This document shows, in pieces, positions 42,907 through 50,061 of a stretch of 64,000 bases of DNA. The notes below the pieces were generated by a model. It had not been told where the DNA came from and did no database searches. It worked only from the letters and a program-made list of their open reading frames with translations. The translations under genes and the position numbers were made by a program. The DNA comes from Peptoclostridium sp965368085. GTDB taxonomy: Bacteria > Bacillota > Clostridia > Peptostreptococcales > Peptostreptococcaceae. The stretch's first letter is position 1, and each line of letters starts with the position of its first letter. The stretch spans positions 20,869 through 84,868 of the forward strand of contig CBDULP010000010.1 of NCBI GenBank assembly GCA_965368085.1. The letters run 5' to 3'.

Positions 42907-43766
42907 AGCAGATAGTTGTTGTCAGCGGAAAAGGCGGCACTGGGAAAACCACCATTTCAGCATCAATGGCACACCTTCTAAAAGGATGTGTCAAAGCGGA
43001 CTGTGATGTCGATGCGGCAAATCTCCACATGATGTTTGGCGGAGGAGAAATCAAGGAGGACGAGCTTTATTATGGAGCTCTGGTTGCGAGTATAGACAGC
43101 GAAAAGTGCATAAACTGCGGAAGGTGCATGCAGGTGTGCAGGTTTGATGCCGTTAGGGCCGATGGTGAAAAGCACAAGATAGACCATATGGAATGTGAAG
43201 GCTGCGGGGCTTGCGAGATAGTGTGTCCGGAAGGTGCGATTGTGCTTGAAGACGATCTTACAGGAACTGTAAAGCTGTCTCTTTCTGATGAAGGATGGCT
43301 TGCATATGCCGATATGGAGATTGGTGCGGAAGGTTCTGGAAGGCTTGTTACAGAGGTTAGAAAGAAGGCAGCTAAAGTCGCAGGCGAGGACGGAATAGTA
43401 ATAATAGACGGTTCTCCGGGGATAGGCTGTTCTGTTATGGCTTCAATAACAGGCTGCGACATAGCCCTCATAGTGACAGAACCTACTCAAAGCGGGCTTT
43501 CAGACATGAACAGGATACTCAGCCTTATAGAAGGTTTCAATACAAAGCCGTTGATATGCATAAACAAATGGGATATAAACAAAGAGATTTCAAAGCAGAT
43601 ACAAGAGCTTGCAAAGAAGCAGGGGGTCGGTGTGGTAGGAATGATACCGTTCGATGAGGTTGTAAATGAAGCGGTGAACAATTTGACTCCTGTAGTAGAA
43701 TACAAAGAGTCACAGGCGGCTGAAAAGATAAGAGATATGTTTAAAGATATAATGCAGATGATATAG
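42903..43766 (+). CDS. MinD-type ATPase with inserted two-cluster ferredoxin domain, second copy
   Basis: The 287-residue paralogue of the preceding gene has Walker A SGKGGTGKTTIS, DCDVDAANLHMMFGG, ferredoxin motifs CINCGRCMQVC and CEGCGACEIVCP, then IDGSPGIGC and VTEPTQSGLSDM. It keeps every catalytic and cluster residue but differs clearly from the first copy, for example DAAN instead of EEPN. This suggests a heterodimer or two successive steps. ATG 42903 has AGGGGGGTG upstream and overlaps the previous stop by four bases. Confidence 0.9.
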   Translation: MKQIVVVSGKGGTGKTTISASMAHLLKGCVKADCDVDAANLHMMFGGGEIKEDELYYGALVASIDSEKCINCGRCMQVCRFDAVRADGEKHKIDHMECEGCGACEIVCPEGAIVLEDDLTGTVKLSLSDEGWLAYADMEIGAEGSGRLVTEVRKKAAKVAGEDGIVIIDGSPGIGCSVMASITGCDIALIVTEPTQSGLSDMNRILSLIEGFNTKPLICINKWDINKEISKQIQELAKKQGVGVVGMIPFDEVVNEAVNNLTPVVEYKESQAAEKIRDMFKDIMQMI

Positions 43767-43796
43767 GAAAGCATAAAAAACATGGGAGGAATTAAA

Positions 43797-44174
43797 ATGA
43801 AGAAAGTTGTAATAGCTAAAAATGAAAATCAGGTTGCAGCACATTTTGGACACTGCGAAGGATTTGAAATGTTCCACATTGAAGACGGGAATATTGTCGA
43901 AAGACATTTCATAGAAAGTCCTGGACACAGACCCGGATTTTTGCCTGTATTCCTGAATGAAAAGGGAGCAAATGTAATAATAGCTGGAGGAATGGGAGAA
44001 ACGGCCCAGATGCTGTTTGCGGAAAACAACATAGAAGTGGTGGTTGGAGCCAATGGTGAACTTGAAGATGTTATAGCAGGCTATATTAAAGGAAATGTTG
44101 TGTCATCGGGTGTTGTTTGCAAGGAGCACGAACATCAGGGAGAAGGTGTGGGAAGTGGCGACTGCTCCCACTAA
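43797..44174 (+). CDS. NifX/NifB-type cofactor-binding protein, second copy, His/Cys-rich tail
   Basis: The 125-residue relative of the first NifX-like gene begins MKKVVIAKNENQVAAHFGHCEGFEMFHIEDG and keeps the AGGMGETAQMLFAENNIEVVVGANG block. Unlike copy 1 it has HFGHCEGF in the cofactor loop and a C-terminal tail rich in His, Cys and Glu (CKEHEHQGEG... GDCSH), which could bind metal. ATG 43797 follows GGGAGG. It is probably a scaffold or carrier in the same pathway. Confidence 0.9.
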   Translation: MKKVVIAKNENQVAAHFGHCEGFEMFHIEDGNIVERHFIESPGHRPGFLPVFLNEKGANVIIAGGMGETAQMLFAENNIEVVVGANGELEDVIAGYIKGNVVSSGVVCKEHEHQGEGVGSGDCSH

Positions 44175-44198
44175 GAAGATTTACCAGGAGGGATTTTC

Positions 44199-44648
44199 AT
44201 GGGTGGACAGTGTGCGGATAAACTAAAAAAAATTGAAGATATTTTAAAAGGGCGCGGGGTGAAGCTTACTAACCAAAGACGCGAGATAATAGAGTTTCTC
44301 GCGCAGTCAGAGAAACACCTCAGGGCGGAAGACATATATGACGGTCTCAAAGACAGAGGAATAGGCCTTGCAACAATATACAGGAATCTCGAACTCTTGA
44401 GAGCAAATGGAGTGGTTACAGAAATCAGCCATGGCAAATACAGATATTATGAACTCAGGATGTTTAGCTCAAAGTGCACACACGTACATTTCAAGTGCGA
44501 GTCATGCGGTATCATGAAAGATATAGTGGATAAAGACGTTATATTTGATATAATAAAGATAAAAAACGAACTTGAATCCAGGCATGATTTGAAGATAGAT
44601 GACTATTCATTTATATTGTCGGGAAAGTGTGGAGATTGCAAGGAGTGA
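44199..44648 (+). CDS. Fur-family metal-responsive regulator
   Basis: The 149-residue protein has the Fur winged helix (KLTNQRREIIEFL, GLATIYRNLELLRANGVV) and a C-terminal dimer domain with two zinc-site pairs, CESC and CGDC, and histidines in THVHFKC. Subtype (Fur, Zur or PerR) cannot be decided; PerR's Asp/His set is not obvious. ATG 44199 follows AGGAGGG. It is placed with the cofactor cluster, and DUF134 starts 4 bases after its stop, so local autoregulation by metal is likely. Confidence 0.92.
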   Translation: MGGQCADKLKKIEDILKGRGVKLTNQRREIIEFLAQSEKHLRAEDIYDGLKDRGIGLATIYRNLELLRANGVVTEISHGKYRYYELRMFSSKCTHVHFKCESCGIMKDIVDKDVIFDIIKIKNELESRHDLKIDDYSFILSGKCGDCKE

Positions 44649-44652
44649 TTTT

Positions 44653-45105
44653 GTGCCAAGACCTGTAAAACTTAGAAAAGTTGAACATATGCCCAAACAC
44701 GATTATTTCAAGCCTTTGGGGATACCAAAGTGCGAACTTGAGGAGGTTGCCCTCAAAGTTGAGGAACTTGAGGCTATGAGACTTAAGGATATAGAAGGTT
44801 TGTCGCAGGAGGAGTGTGCAGGCAGGATGCATGTTTCAAGACAAACATTTCAAAACATAATAGACTCTGCCAGAAAAAAGGTGACCAGCGCCCTTACGAA
44901 GGGAATGGCTATAAAGATAGAAGGTGGAAACTATACATTTAACATATGCAAGTTTAAATGTTTGGATTGCGGACACGAATTTGAAAAAGCTCATGAAAAA
45001 AAAGATGAAGGTTGTCCAAAGTGTGGTTCCTATGAAATCAAATGTATAAAAAAGACAGATTTTTGCGTAGACAGATGTAGAAAATTCAGGGTAAGAGGCA
45101 AATAG
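44653..45105 (+). CDS. DUF134 (UPF0251) helix-turn-helix protein
   Basis: The 150-residue protein starts with the family signature MPRPVKLRKV, has LEEVALKVEELEAMRLKDIEGLSQEECAGRMHVSRQTFQNII (a sigma-70-region-4-like DNA-binding domain), and ends in a Cys-rich ribbon (CKFKCLDCG, CPKCG, CIKKTDFCVDRC). DUF134 genes commonly accompany NifX/MinD-ferredoxin genes in anaerobes, and a regulator role is presumed. GTG 44653 is chosen for AGGAGTG upstream. Its stop codon lies inside the terminator hairpin. Confidence 0.9.
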   Translation: MPRPVKLRKVEHMPKHDYFKPLGIPKCELEEVALKVEELEAMRLKDIEGLSQEECAGRMHVSRQTFQNIIDSARKKVTSALTKGMAIKIEGGNYTFNICKFKCLDCGHEFEKAHEKKDEGCPKCGSYEIKCIKKTDFCVDRCRKFRVRGK

Positions 45106-45123
45106 CTTCTGCCCTGTTTTTTT
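45088..45123 (+). terminator. Terminator of the cofactor cluster
   Basis: AGGG...GAGGC pairs with GCTTC...CCCT (one G.U, small internal loop) and is followed by GTTTTTTTG. It overlaps the DUF134 stop codon. Confidence 0.55.
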
Positions 45124-45180
45124 GTCCGCTTTATTGAATTTGCAAATATAAATATTTACTGCATTTCACAAGTTTTAATT

Positions 45181-45189
45181 TGGTATAAT
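45181..45189 (+). promoter_or_regulatory. Extended -10 promoter of the MocR gene
   Basis: TGGTATAAT is a perfect extended -10, without a good -35. The expected transcript start (about 45196) is only about ten bases before the start codon. Confidence 0.6.
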
Positions 45190-45205
45190 TATAGTGGTGA
45201 TGTTA

Positions 45206-46630
45206 ATGGACAAGTATAAAATAAATTTGGGAAAAGATGAACCAAAATATCTTCAGATATATAAGCATATAAAAAAGATGATAACAGGGGGAGAACTTAA
45301 AAAACATGAAAAGCTTCCGCCTATAAGAAAACTTGCACAGCATATAAGTGTTAACAGCAGTACCATCGTACGGGCTTATGAGCTTTTGGAATCGGAAGGA
45401 TATCTTTACAAGGTTGTGGGAAGCGGAAGCTATGTGAGCGAGCTTGGGCAGATTCAAGAGGGAATCATAATGGAAAAAAAAGAAGGTGTTATAAGTTTTG
45501 GCACTGGAAATCCATCTTCAGACATATTCCCCATTGAAGATTTCAAAAAGGCAATAGATATGGCCCTTGAGCGAGAGGGAGCAAACCTTTTTAACTACAG
45601 CGAGGGCCTTGGCTATTTAAACCTTAGGAATGAACTGTGCAAATACTTGAAAGGCGCCGGGATAGAGTCCAACGTTGACAGGATACAGATCATCTCAGGA
45701 GCGCAGCAGGGCATAGACACAATATGCAAGTCGATAATAAGCTATGGGGATGTAATATTCGTTGAAGAACCCACATACAACGGAGCTCTTGAGGCCTTCA
45801 AGAACAAAGGAGCTAGGATGATAGGGATTCCAATGCTTCAAGACGGAATAGACATAGGTATTTTAAAACTTAAGATTGAGCGGATAAGACCCAAGCTCAT
45901 ATATGTTATGCCTAATTTTCAAAATCCAACGGGGATTTCATACAGTGTTAAAAAGAAAAAGCAGCTTTTGGAAATCGCAAACCAAAATGACTTTTATATA
46001 ATAGAGGATGATTTCATAAGCGATTTTAAATTTGATTCAGATGACAATAGAACATTGAGGTCTTTCGATAAATATGATAGAGTAATATACATAAAAAGTT
46101 TTTCGAAGATACTAATGCCAGGTCTTAGAATAGGTTTTATGGAGGTTCCTCCGAGCCTTATGAAAAGAGTCATATGGGCTAAGTATTCAAGTGATATATC
46201 GACTTCAAGCCTCATACAAAGGTCGCTTTACTATTACATGAAATACTTCAACTGGAGCCTTAATCTTGGTATAATAGAAAAGGCCTACAAAGATAGGTAC
46301 AGGGCTGCGAAAGAAGCTATAATAGAAAAATTTTCAGGAAGGCTGGAATTTTTTATTCCAAATGGAGGAATAAATTTTTTTATTGGGCTTCCAAAGGGAT
46401 ATTCAGCAGCTGATTTTAGGGATTATATGCTTCAATATGATGTTATAATAATGCCCGGAAGCTATTTTTATGAGAATCCAATAGAGGATAGATTTTTTAG
46501 GATAAACATAGCATCGACTGATGTAGAACAGATTAGACGGGGCATAGCTGTAATAGCTGAAAGATTGGATGATTTCCTCCAAAAGTATAGGAATCACATA
46601 GATTTTAGGGACAATAAAATGTTTTTTTAG
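45206..46630 (+). CDS. MocR-type GntR regulator with aminotransferase domain
   Basis: The 474-residue protein fuses an N-terminal GntR winged helix (KYLQIYKHIKKMITGGELKKHEKLPPIRKLAQHISVNSSTIVRAYELL) to a fold-type I aminotransferase domain. The PLP lysine is in IKSFSKILMPGLRIGF, preceded by YVMPNFQNPTGISYS and IEDDF. Such proteins sense PLP or amino-acid-like ligands (PdxR, GabR, TauR). The neighbours give no clear target. The start is uncertain: ATG 45206 has GGTGAT in register, with GTG 45194 and ATG 45200 as alternatives. Confidence 0.92.
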   Translation: MDKYKINLGKDEPKYLQIYKHIKKMITGGELKKHEKLPPIRKLAQHISVNSSTIVRAYELLESEGYLYKVVGSGSYVSELGQIQEGIIMEKKEGVISFGTGNPSSDIFPIEDFKKAIDMALEREGANLFNYSEGLGYLNLRNELCKYLKGAGIESNVDRIQIISGAQQGIDTICKSIISYGDVIFVEEPTYNGALEAFKNKGARMIGIPMLQDGIDIGILKLKIERIRPKLIYVMPNFQNPTGISYSVKKKKQLLEIANQNDFYIIEDDFISDFKFDSDDNRTLRSFDKYDRVIYIKSFSKILMPGLRIGFMEVPPSLMKRVIWAKYSSDISTSSLIQRSLYYYMKYFNWSLNLGIIEKAYKDRYRAAKEAIIEKFSGRLEFFIPNGGINFFIGLPKGYSAADFRDYMLQYDVIIMPGSYFYENPIEDRFFRINIASTDVEQIRRGIAVIAERLDDFLQKYRNHIDFRDNKMFF

Positions 46631-46645
46631 AAGAGAGGTATAATT

Positions 46646-46813
46646 ATGGTGACAAAAGAGAAGATAGAAAGAATAAATTATCTTGCAAACAAATCAAAAG
46701 CTGAAGGACTTACTGGTGTTGAAAAGAAGGAGCAAAAAAAACTGAGAGAGGAGTATCTTTCTGGGATAAGAAAGAACTTCAAACAGCAGCTTGACAGAAT
46801 AAAACTCGTATAA
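46646..46813 (+). CDS. DUF896 (YnzC-like) small protein
   Basis: The 55-residue highly charged helical protein begins MVTKEKIERINYLANKSK and contains GLTGVEKKEQKKLREEYL, the DUF896 signature. Bacillus YnzC forms a two-helix hairpin; its function is uncertain, though one relative (YneB operon) is tied to the SOS response. AGAGAGG lies upstream. The gene is short and easily missed. It follows the MocR gene by 15 bases. Confidence 0.9.
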   Translation: MVTKEKIERINYLANKSKAEGLTGVEKKEQKKLREEYLSGIRKNFKQQLDRIKLV

Positions 46814-46893
46814 TAAGTTTTTTGTTTTAGATCTATATATAGTATTCAAGTAGAAATTATATTTATACAATATATTAGAGTGGAGGAGATCAA

Positions 46894-47352
46894 GTGGCGG
46901 AAAACAAGTATGTAATATTTAAAATCAACAGCGAAGAATACGGTGTTGACATAATGAAAGTAAAAGAGGTAAGTGAATTCAAAAAGAGCGTATCCGTTCC
47001 AAATGCGCCGGCTTTTGTAGATGGAATAATAAACCTTAGAGGGGACATAACTCCTATAATAAGCCTGAAGAAAAGATTTGGAATGAACGATTACAATCAG
47101 GCTGACGACAGCAGTAGAATAATAGTTGTAAATATACAAGACAAACTTGTAGGCTTCGTAGTGGACGAGGCATCTCAGGTGATATCCATAGAGGATTCGA
47201 ATATAGACCCGCCGCCTGCAGTAGTAGTAGGCATGGACAAGAAATATATACATGGCATAGGAAAGCTTGGCGAGAGAATGATAATACTGCTTGACCTTGA
47301 AAAGGTTCTAAGCGAGCAGGAAAAAAATATAATCGGCGAAATGGATATATAA
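46894..47352 (+). CDS. cheW: Chemotaxis coupling protein CheW
   Basis: The 152-residue CheW domain links chemoreceptors to CheA. Family blocks are YVIFKINSEEYGVDIMKVKEV, VPNAPAFVDGIINLRGDITPIISLKKRFG and GFVVDEASQVI. The start is GTG 46894 after GGAGGAG. No CheA, CheY, receptor or flagellar gene is nearby, so it is an orphan copy; it may join a remote chemotaxis array. A terminator follows at once, separating it from degS. Confidence 0.93.
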   Translation: MAENKYVIFKINSEEYGVDIMKVKEVSEFKKSVSVPNAPAFVDGIINLRGDITPIISLKKRFGMNDYNQADDSSRIIVVNIQDKLVGFVVDEASQVISIEDSNIDPPPAVVVGMDKKYIHGIGKLGERMIILLDLEKVLSEQEKNIIGEMDI

Positions 47353-47357
47353 CCCCG

Positions 47358-47395
47358 AAAATAAAAAGAACCGTTTAAACGGTTCTTTTTATTTT
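47358..47395. terminator. Perfect palindromic terminator after cheW
   Basis: A 19-bp uninterrupted palindrome (AAAATAAAAAGAACCGTTT and its complement) begins 6 bases after the cheW stop, with T runs on the 3' side. Confidence 0.92.
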
Positions 47396-47433
47396 TGAGC
47401 AGTTGTGCATTTTAAATATAGTATCATAGTATC

Positions 47434-47463
47434 TTGTACGCACATCCTTTTTAGTGATAATAT
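47434..47463 (+). promoter_or_regulatory. Possible promoter of degS-degU
   Basis: TTGTAC (47434-47439) and an extended -10 TGATAATAT (47455-47463) have an 18-base spacer. They lie 40 bases before the degS start. Confidence 0.4.
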
Positions 47464-47502
47464 ATATACGAGGACTTATTATAAATTTAAAAAGGTGATT
47501 TA

Positions 47503-48660
47503 ATGTCAAAAAAAAGTTCAGTTTATGACACCGGTATGAAAAAAGTGCTGGATACGGTTGTTTCTTCCATACAAAATGGGCAAGATGAAATGTTTAATAT
47601 AACAGAAAACATAAGGCAGGAATGTGAAAATGCAAAAATAGAGCTTGAAGAAATAAGATTAAGTCTTGCAAGGGTTATGAAGGAGGCAGAAGTCCTTTCA
47701 ATCCATGAAAAAAACAGCAGAAAAAAACTCTCGGCTGTGAGCAGGCATTTCAGCAGGAACTCTGAAAGCGATATAAAAGAGGCGTATGAAGAGGCTAAAA
47801 ATACACAGGTAAAACTCATACTAAAGAGGGAAGAGGAAAAATCCCTTATAAAAAAGCGAAATGATATTGAAGTAAGGCTTAGAAGAAATACTGAAACTGT
47901 CCAAAAGGCGGAGACGTTTATAAATAAGATGACGAGTGTTATGGATTTTCTCGTGTCAGATCTCAAAAATGTAACAGACAAGATAAATACTCTTGAAGGC
48001 AAGCACGATATAGGTATGAAGATAATAAAAGCGCAGGAAGAGGAAAGAAGGAGAATAGCAAGGGATATACATGACGGACCGGCTCAAAGCCTTGCCTCGC
48101 TTGTTATAAAAAGTGAAATAATATCAAAACTTGCCGACAAAAATATAGACCTTATGAAAGATGAAGTGAGTTCTACAAAAAAGGTCCTAAAAAACACATT
48201 GAGGGATATAAGGAGGATAATGTATGATTTGCGTCCTACATCACTTGATGACCTTGGACTTGTGGCTACAATTAAGCGGCTTATTTCAGATATAGAGTAT
48301 GAAAAGGGCATAGATGTTGACTTTGCGGTTATGAATGAGGAAGAAATCCCATCGCCGCTTATAAGGCTTACAGCTTTCAGGATAGTTCAGGAGTCGCTCA
48401 ATAATGCATGCAAATATTCGCAGAGCGACAGGATAGCTGTAAAACTGGACATAAATAAGAAGAACATAGTTGGAATAGTGCAGGACTGGGGTATAGGTTT
48501 TAGTAGCGAACAGGAAAATTCTTCATTTGGGATAGGAGCTATGAAAGAGAGAGTGCAGCTGCTTGAAGGTAAAATAAATATAGATTCAAAAATTGGAAAA
48601 GGCACAAAAGTTATGTTTTCACTTTTGAATAGGGAGGTTGAGCATGAAAGAAAATATTAA
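47503..48660 (+). CDS. degS: DegS-like cytoplasmic sensor histidine kinase
   Basis: The 385-residue protein has no membrane span. An N-terminal coiled-coil DegS sensor region (about 1-180) is followed by HisKA_3 with the phospho-acceptor in RRIARDIHDGPAQSLA, and a HATPase with NNACKYS and FGIGAMKERV. DegS/DegU controls motility, competence and exoenzymes in Bacillus; in Clostridia its regulon is less known. The degU reading frame overlaps its end by 17 bases. Confidence 0.92.
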   Translation: MSKKSSVYDTGMKKVLDTVVSSIQNGQDEMFNITENIRQECENAKIELEEIRLSLARVMKEAEVLSIHEKNSRKKLSAVSRHFSRNSESDIKEAYEEAKNTQVKLILKREEEKSLIKKRNDIEVRLRRNTETVQKAETFINKMTSVMDFLVSDLKNVTDKINTLEGKHDIGMKIIKAQEEERRRIARDIHDGPAQSLASLVIKSEIISKLADKNIDLMKDEVSSTKKVLKNTLRDIRRIMYDLRPTSLDDLGLVATIKRLISDIEYEKGIDVDFAVMNEEEIPSPLIRLTAFRIVQESLNNACKYSQSDRIAVKLDINKKNIVGIVQDWGIGFSSEQENSSFGIGAMKERVQLLEGKINIDSKIGKGTKVMFSLLNREVEHERKY

Positions 48661-49300
48661 TGTAATGATTGTTGACGATCATTCTCTAATGAGAGAAGGT
48701 CTTGCAAAAATACTTGAGCTTGAAGAAAATATAACTGTTCTGGACACGGCAAGTGACGGACAGCAGGCAATTGAAAAATTTAAAAGGGGATCATATGACG
48801 TAATACTTTTAGACATTAGCATGCCGAATATGAATGGAATAGAAACGCTCAGAAAGATAAGGGATATGGACTCTTTTGTAAAAATAATAATGCTTACAGT
48901 ATATGATGCGAGAGAATATCTCATAGAGACTTTAAATCTTGGAGCGAATGGATACATGCTAAAGGATTCGGATTCATCGAGCTTGGTTTCGGCCATAGAG
49001 AATGTGTATAATGGGGGCACGTATATCCACCCGAGTCTTGCGGGGGAGCTTTTAAAAGAGATAAATAAAAAGAAGGACAGAAAGAAGATAAAAAGTGGCC
49101 TTGAAAGTCTTACAAGAAGAGAGTATGAGGTACTGCTTCTGATTGCGGAAGGGCTTAGCAACAAGGACATATCGGAAAAGCTAGTGATAAGCGAAAAAAC
49201 AGTAAAAAATCACGTATCCAGCATATTGAGGAAGCTTGACCTTTCAGATAGGACTCAGGCGGCAATATATGCATATAAGCATAATGTCAAAAAGTTTTAA
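48644..49300 (+). CDS. degU: DegU-like NarL-family response regulator
   Basis: The 218-residue protein has a receiver domain (MIVDDHSLMREGL, DVILLDISMPNMNG with the phospho-Asp, MLTVYD) and a LuxR-type helix-turn-helix (LTRREYEVLLLIAEGLSNKDISEKLVISEKTVKNHVSSILRKL). It is the cognate partner of the overlapping kinase gene. ATG 48644 has AGGGAGG 6 bases upstream. Its stop codon lies in the left arm of the following hairpin. Confidence 0.94.
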   Translation: MKENINVMIVDDHSLMREGLAKILELEENITVLDTASDGQQAIEKFKRGSYDVILLDISMPNMNGIETLRKIRDMDSFVKIIMLTVYDAREYLIETLNLGANGYMLKDSDSSSLVSAIENVYNGGTYIHPSLAGELLKEINKKKDRKKIKSGLESLTRREYEVLLLIAEGLSNKDISEKLVISEKTVKNHVSSILRKLDLSDRTQAAIYAYKHNVKKF

Positions 49301-49321
49301 GGACGCTTGAAAGCGTCCTTT
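49299..49321. terminator. Short terminator between degU and the ferritin-like gene
   Basis: AAGGACGCT pairs with AGCGTCCTT around TGAA. The plus-strand T tract is short (TTT). The minus strand continues AAAACTTTTT, so it may serve both converging genes. Confidence 0.6.
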
Positions 49322-49350
49322 GTACTGTGATCAATATGAAAAAATGAAAA

Positions 49351-49887
49351 TTAGAATGGAGCAAAACTTTGATCGAACCAGTTTTGTTCCATAGCTTTTT
49401 TATACTCGTCATAAAAAGCTTCCCTGTGCTGGATTTCCCAGCTTTCAAGATTTGAAAGAAGCTTTTTAGCTCTTGTGTTTTCAATGCTTTTAGCAGCATT
49501 GTGATAAAATTGAGCAAAGTCATTTTCTATTAGATATGCCATCCTGAGAATTGTAATGTCGGATATATCGTATTCCAAATTAACCCCTTCGATTTCGGAA
49601 TCAGTAAGTAGCTTTTCTGCACATGGCTTGCAAAGATCCATGTCAAGCATCTCCCAATCTCCTGTATTACTAAGCGTATCGTAGTGCTGTTTCAGTATTT
49701 TATAATGAGAGTCTTCTACATCGGCAAGATTTTCAAATATTTTTCGTACTCTTGGGTTTTTTACCTTGTCCCTGTTGTTGAGATAAAATTCCTGGCCTTT
49801 TTTCTCCATTTCCATGGCGAATTTTATTATGTCTAGAGTCTTTTCAATGCTTGCGGTAGGCTTCATTTTATCTAAAGTTTTTTCCAT
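49351..49887 (-). CDS. Ferritin-like (rubrerythrin-type) diiron protein
   Basis: The 178-residue four-helix protein has ferritin-family ligands: EMEKKGQEFY in helix 1, EDSHYKIL (ExxH), ENDFAQFYHNAAKS and the final EIQHREAF (ExxH). It lacks a C-terminal rubredoxin domain, though a CKPC pair (about residue 86-89) lies between the two halves and could bind metal. Such proteins protect anaerobes from peroxide or store iron. It is a single gene on the minus strand with AGGGAGGG upstream of ATG. Confidence 0.85.
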   Translation of the reverse strand: MEKTLDKMKPTASIEKTLDIIKFAMEMEKKGQEFYLNNRDKVKNPRVRKIFENLADVEDSHYKILKQHYDTLSNTGDWEMLDMDLCKPCAEKLLTDSEIEGVNLEYDISDITILRMAYLIENDFAQFYHNAAKSIENTRAKKLLSNLESWEIQHREAFYDEYKKAMEQNWFDQSFAPF

Positions 49888-50061
49888 GGCGGTCCCTCCC
49901 TGTAATTTGAAATTTTATTTGCTATTTGAAGCTCTTATTTGTTAGTTACCCACAAGGGCTTATGAAAAATCAAAATAAGCTTTTCGAATGGCAAAAAAGG
50001 GTCAAAAGGGGTATAATTTTAAGTGACGAGTAGAATAAATAAACCGATTGGAGGAATCATA

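Noticed and set aside
42903..43766. Nitrogenase or NifH identity for the MinD-type ATPases
   Set aside because: The Walker A resembles NifH, but the clusters are in an inserted ferredoxin domain and the NifH cluster-bridging cysteines are not present. No nifD or nifK is nearby.
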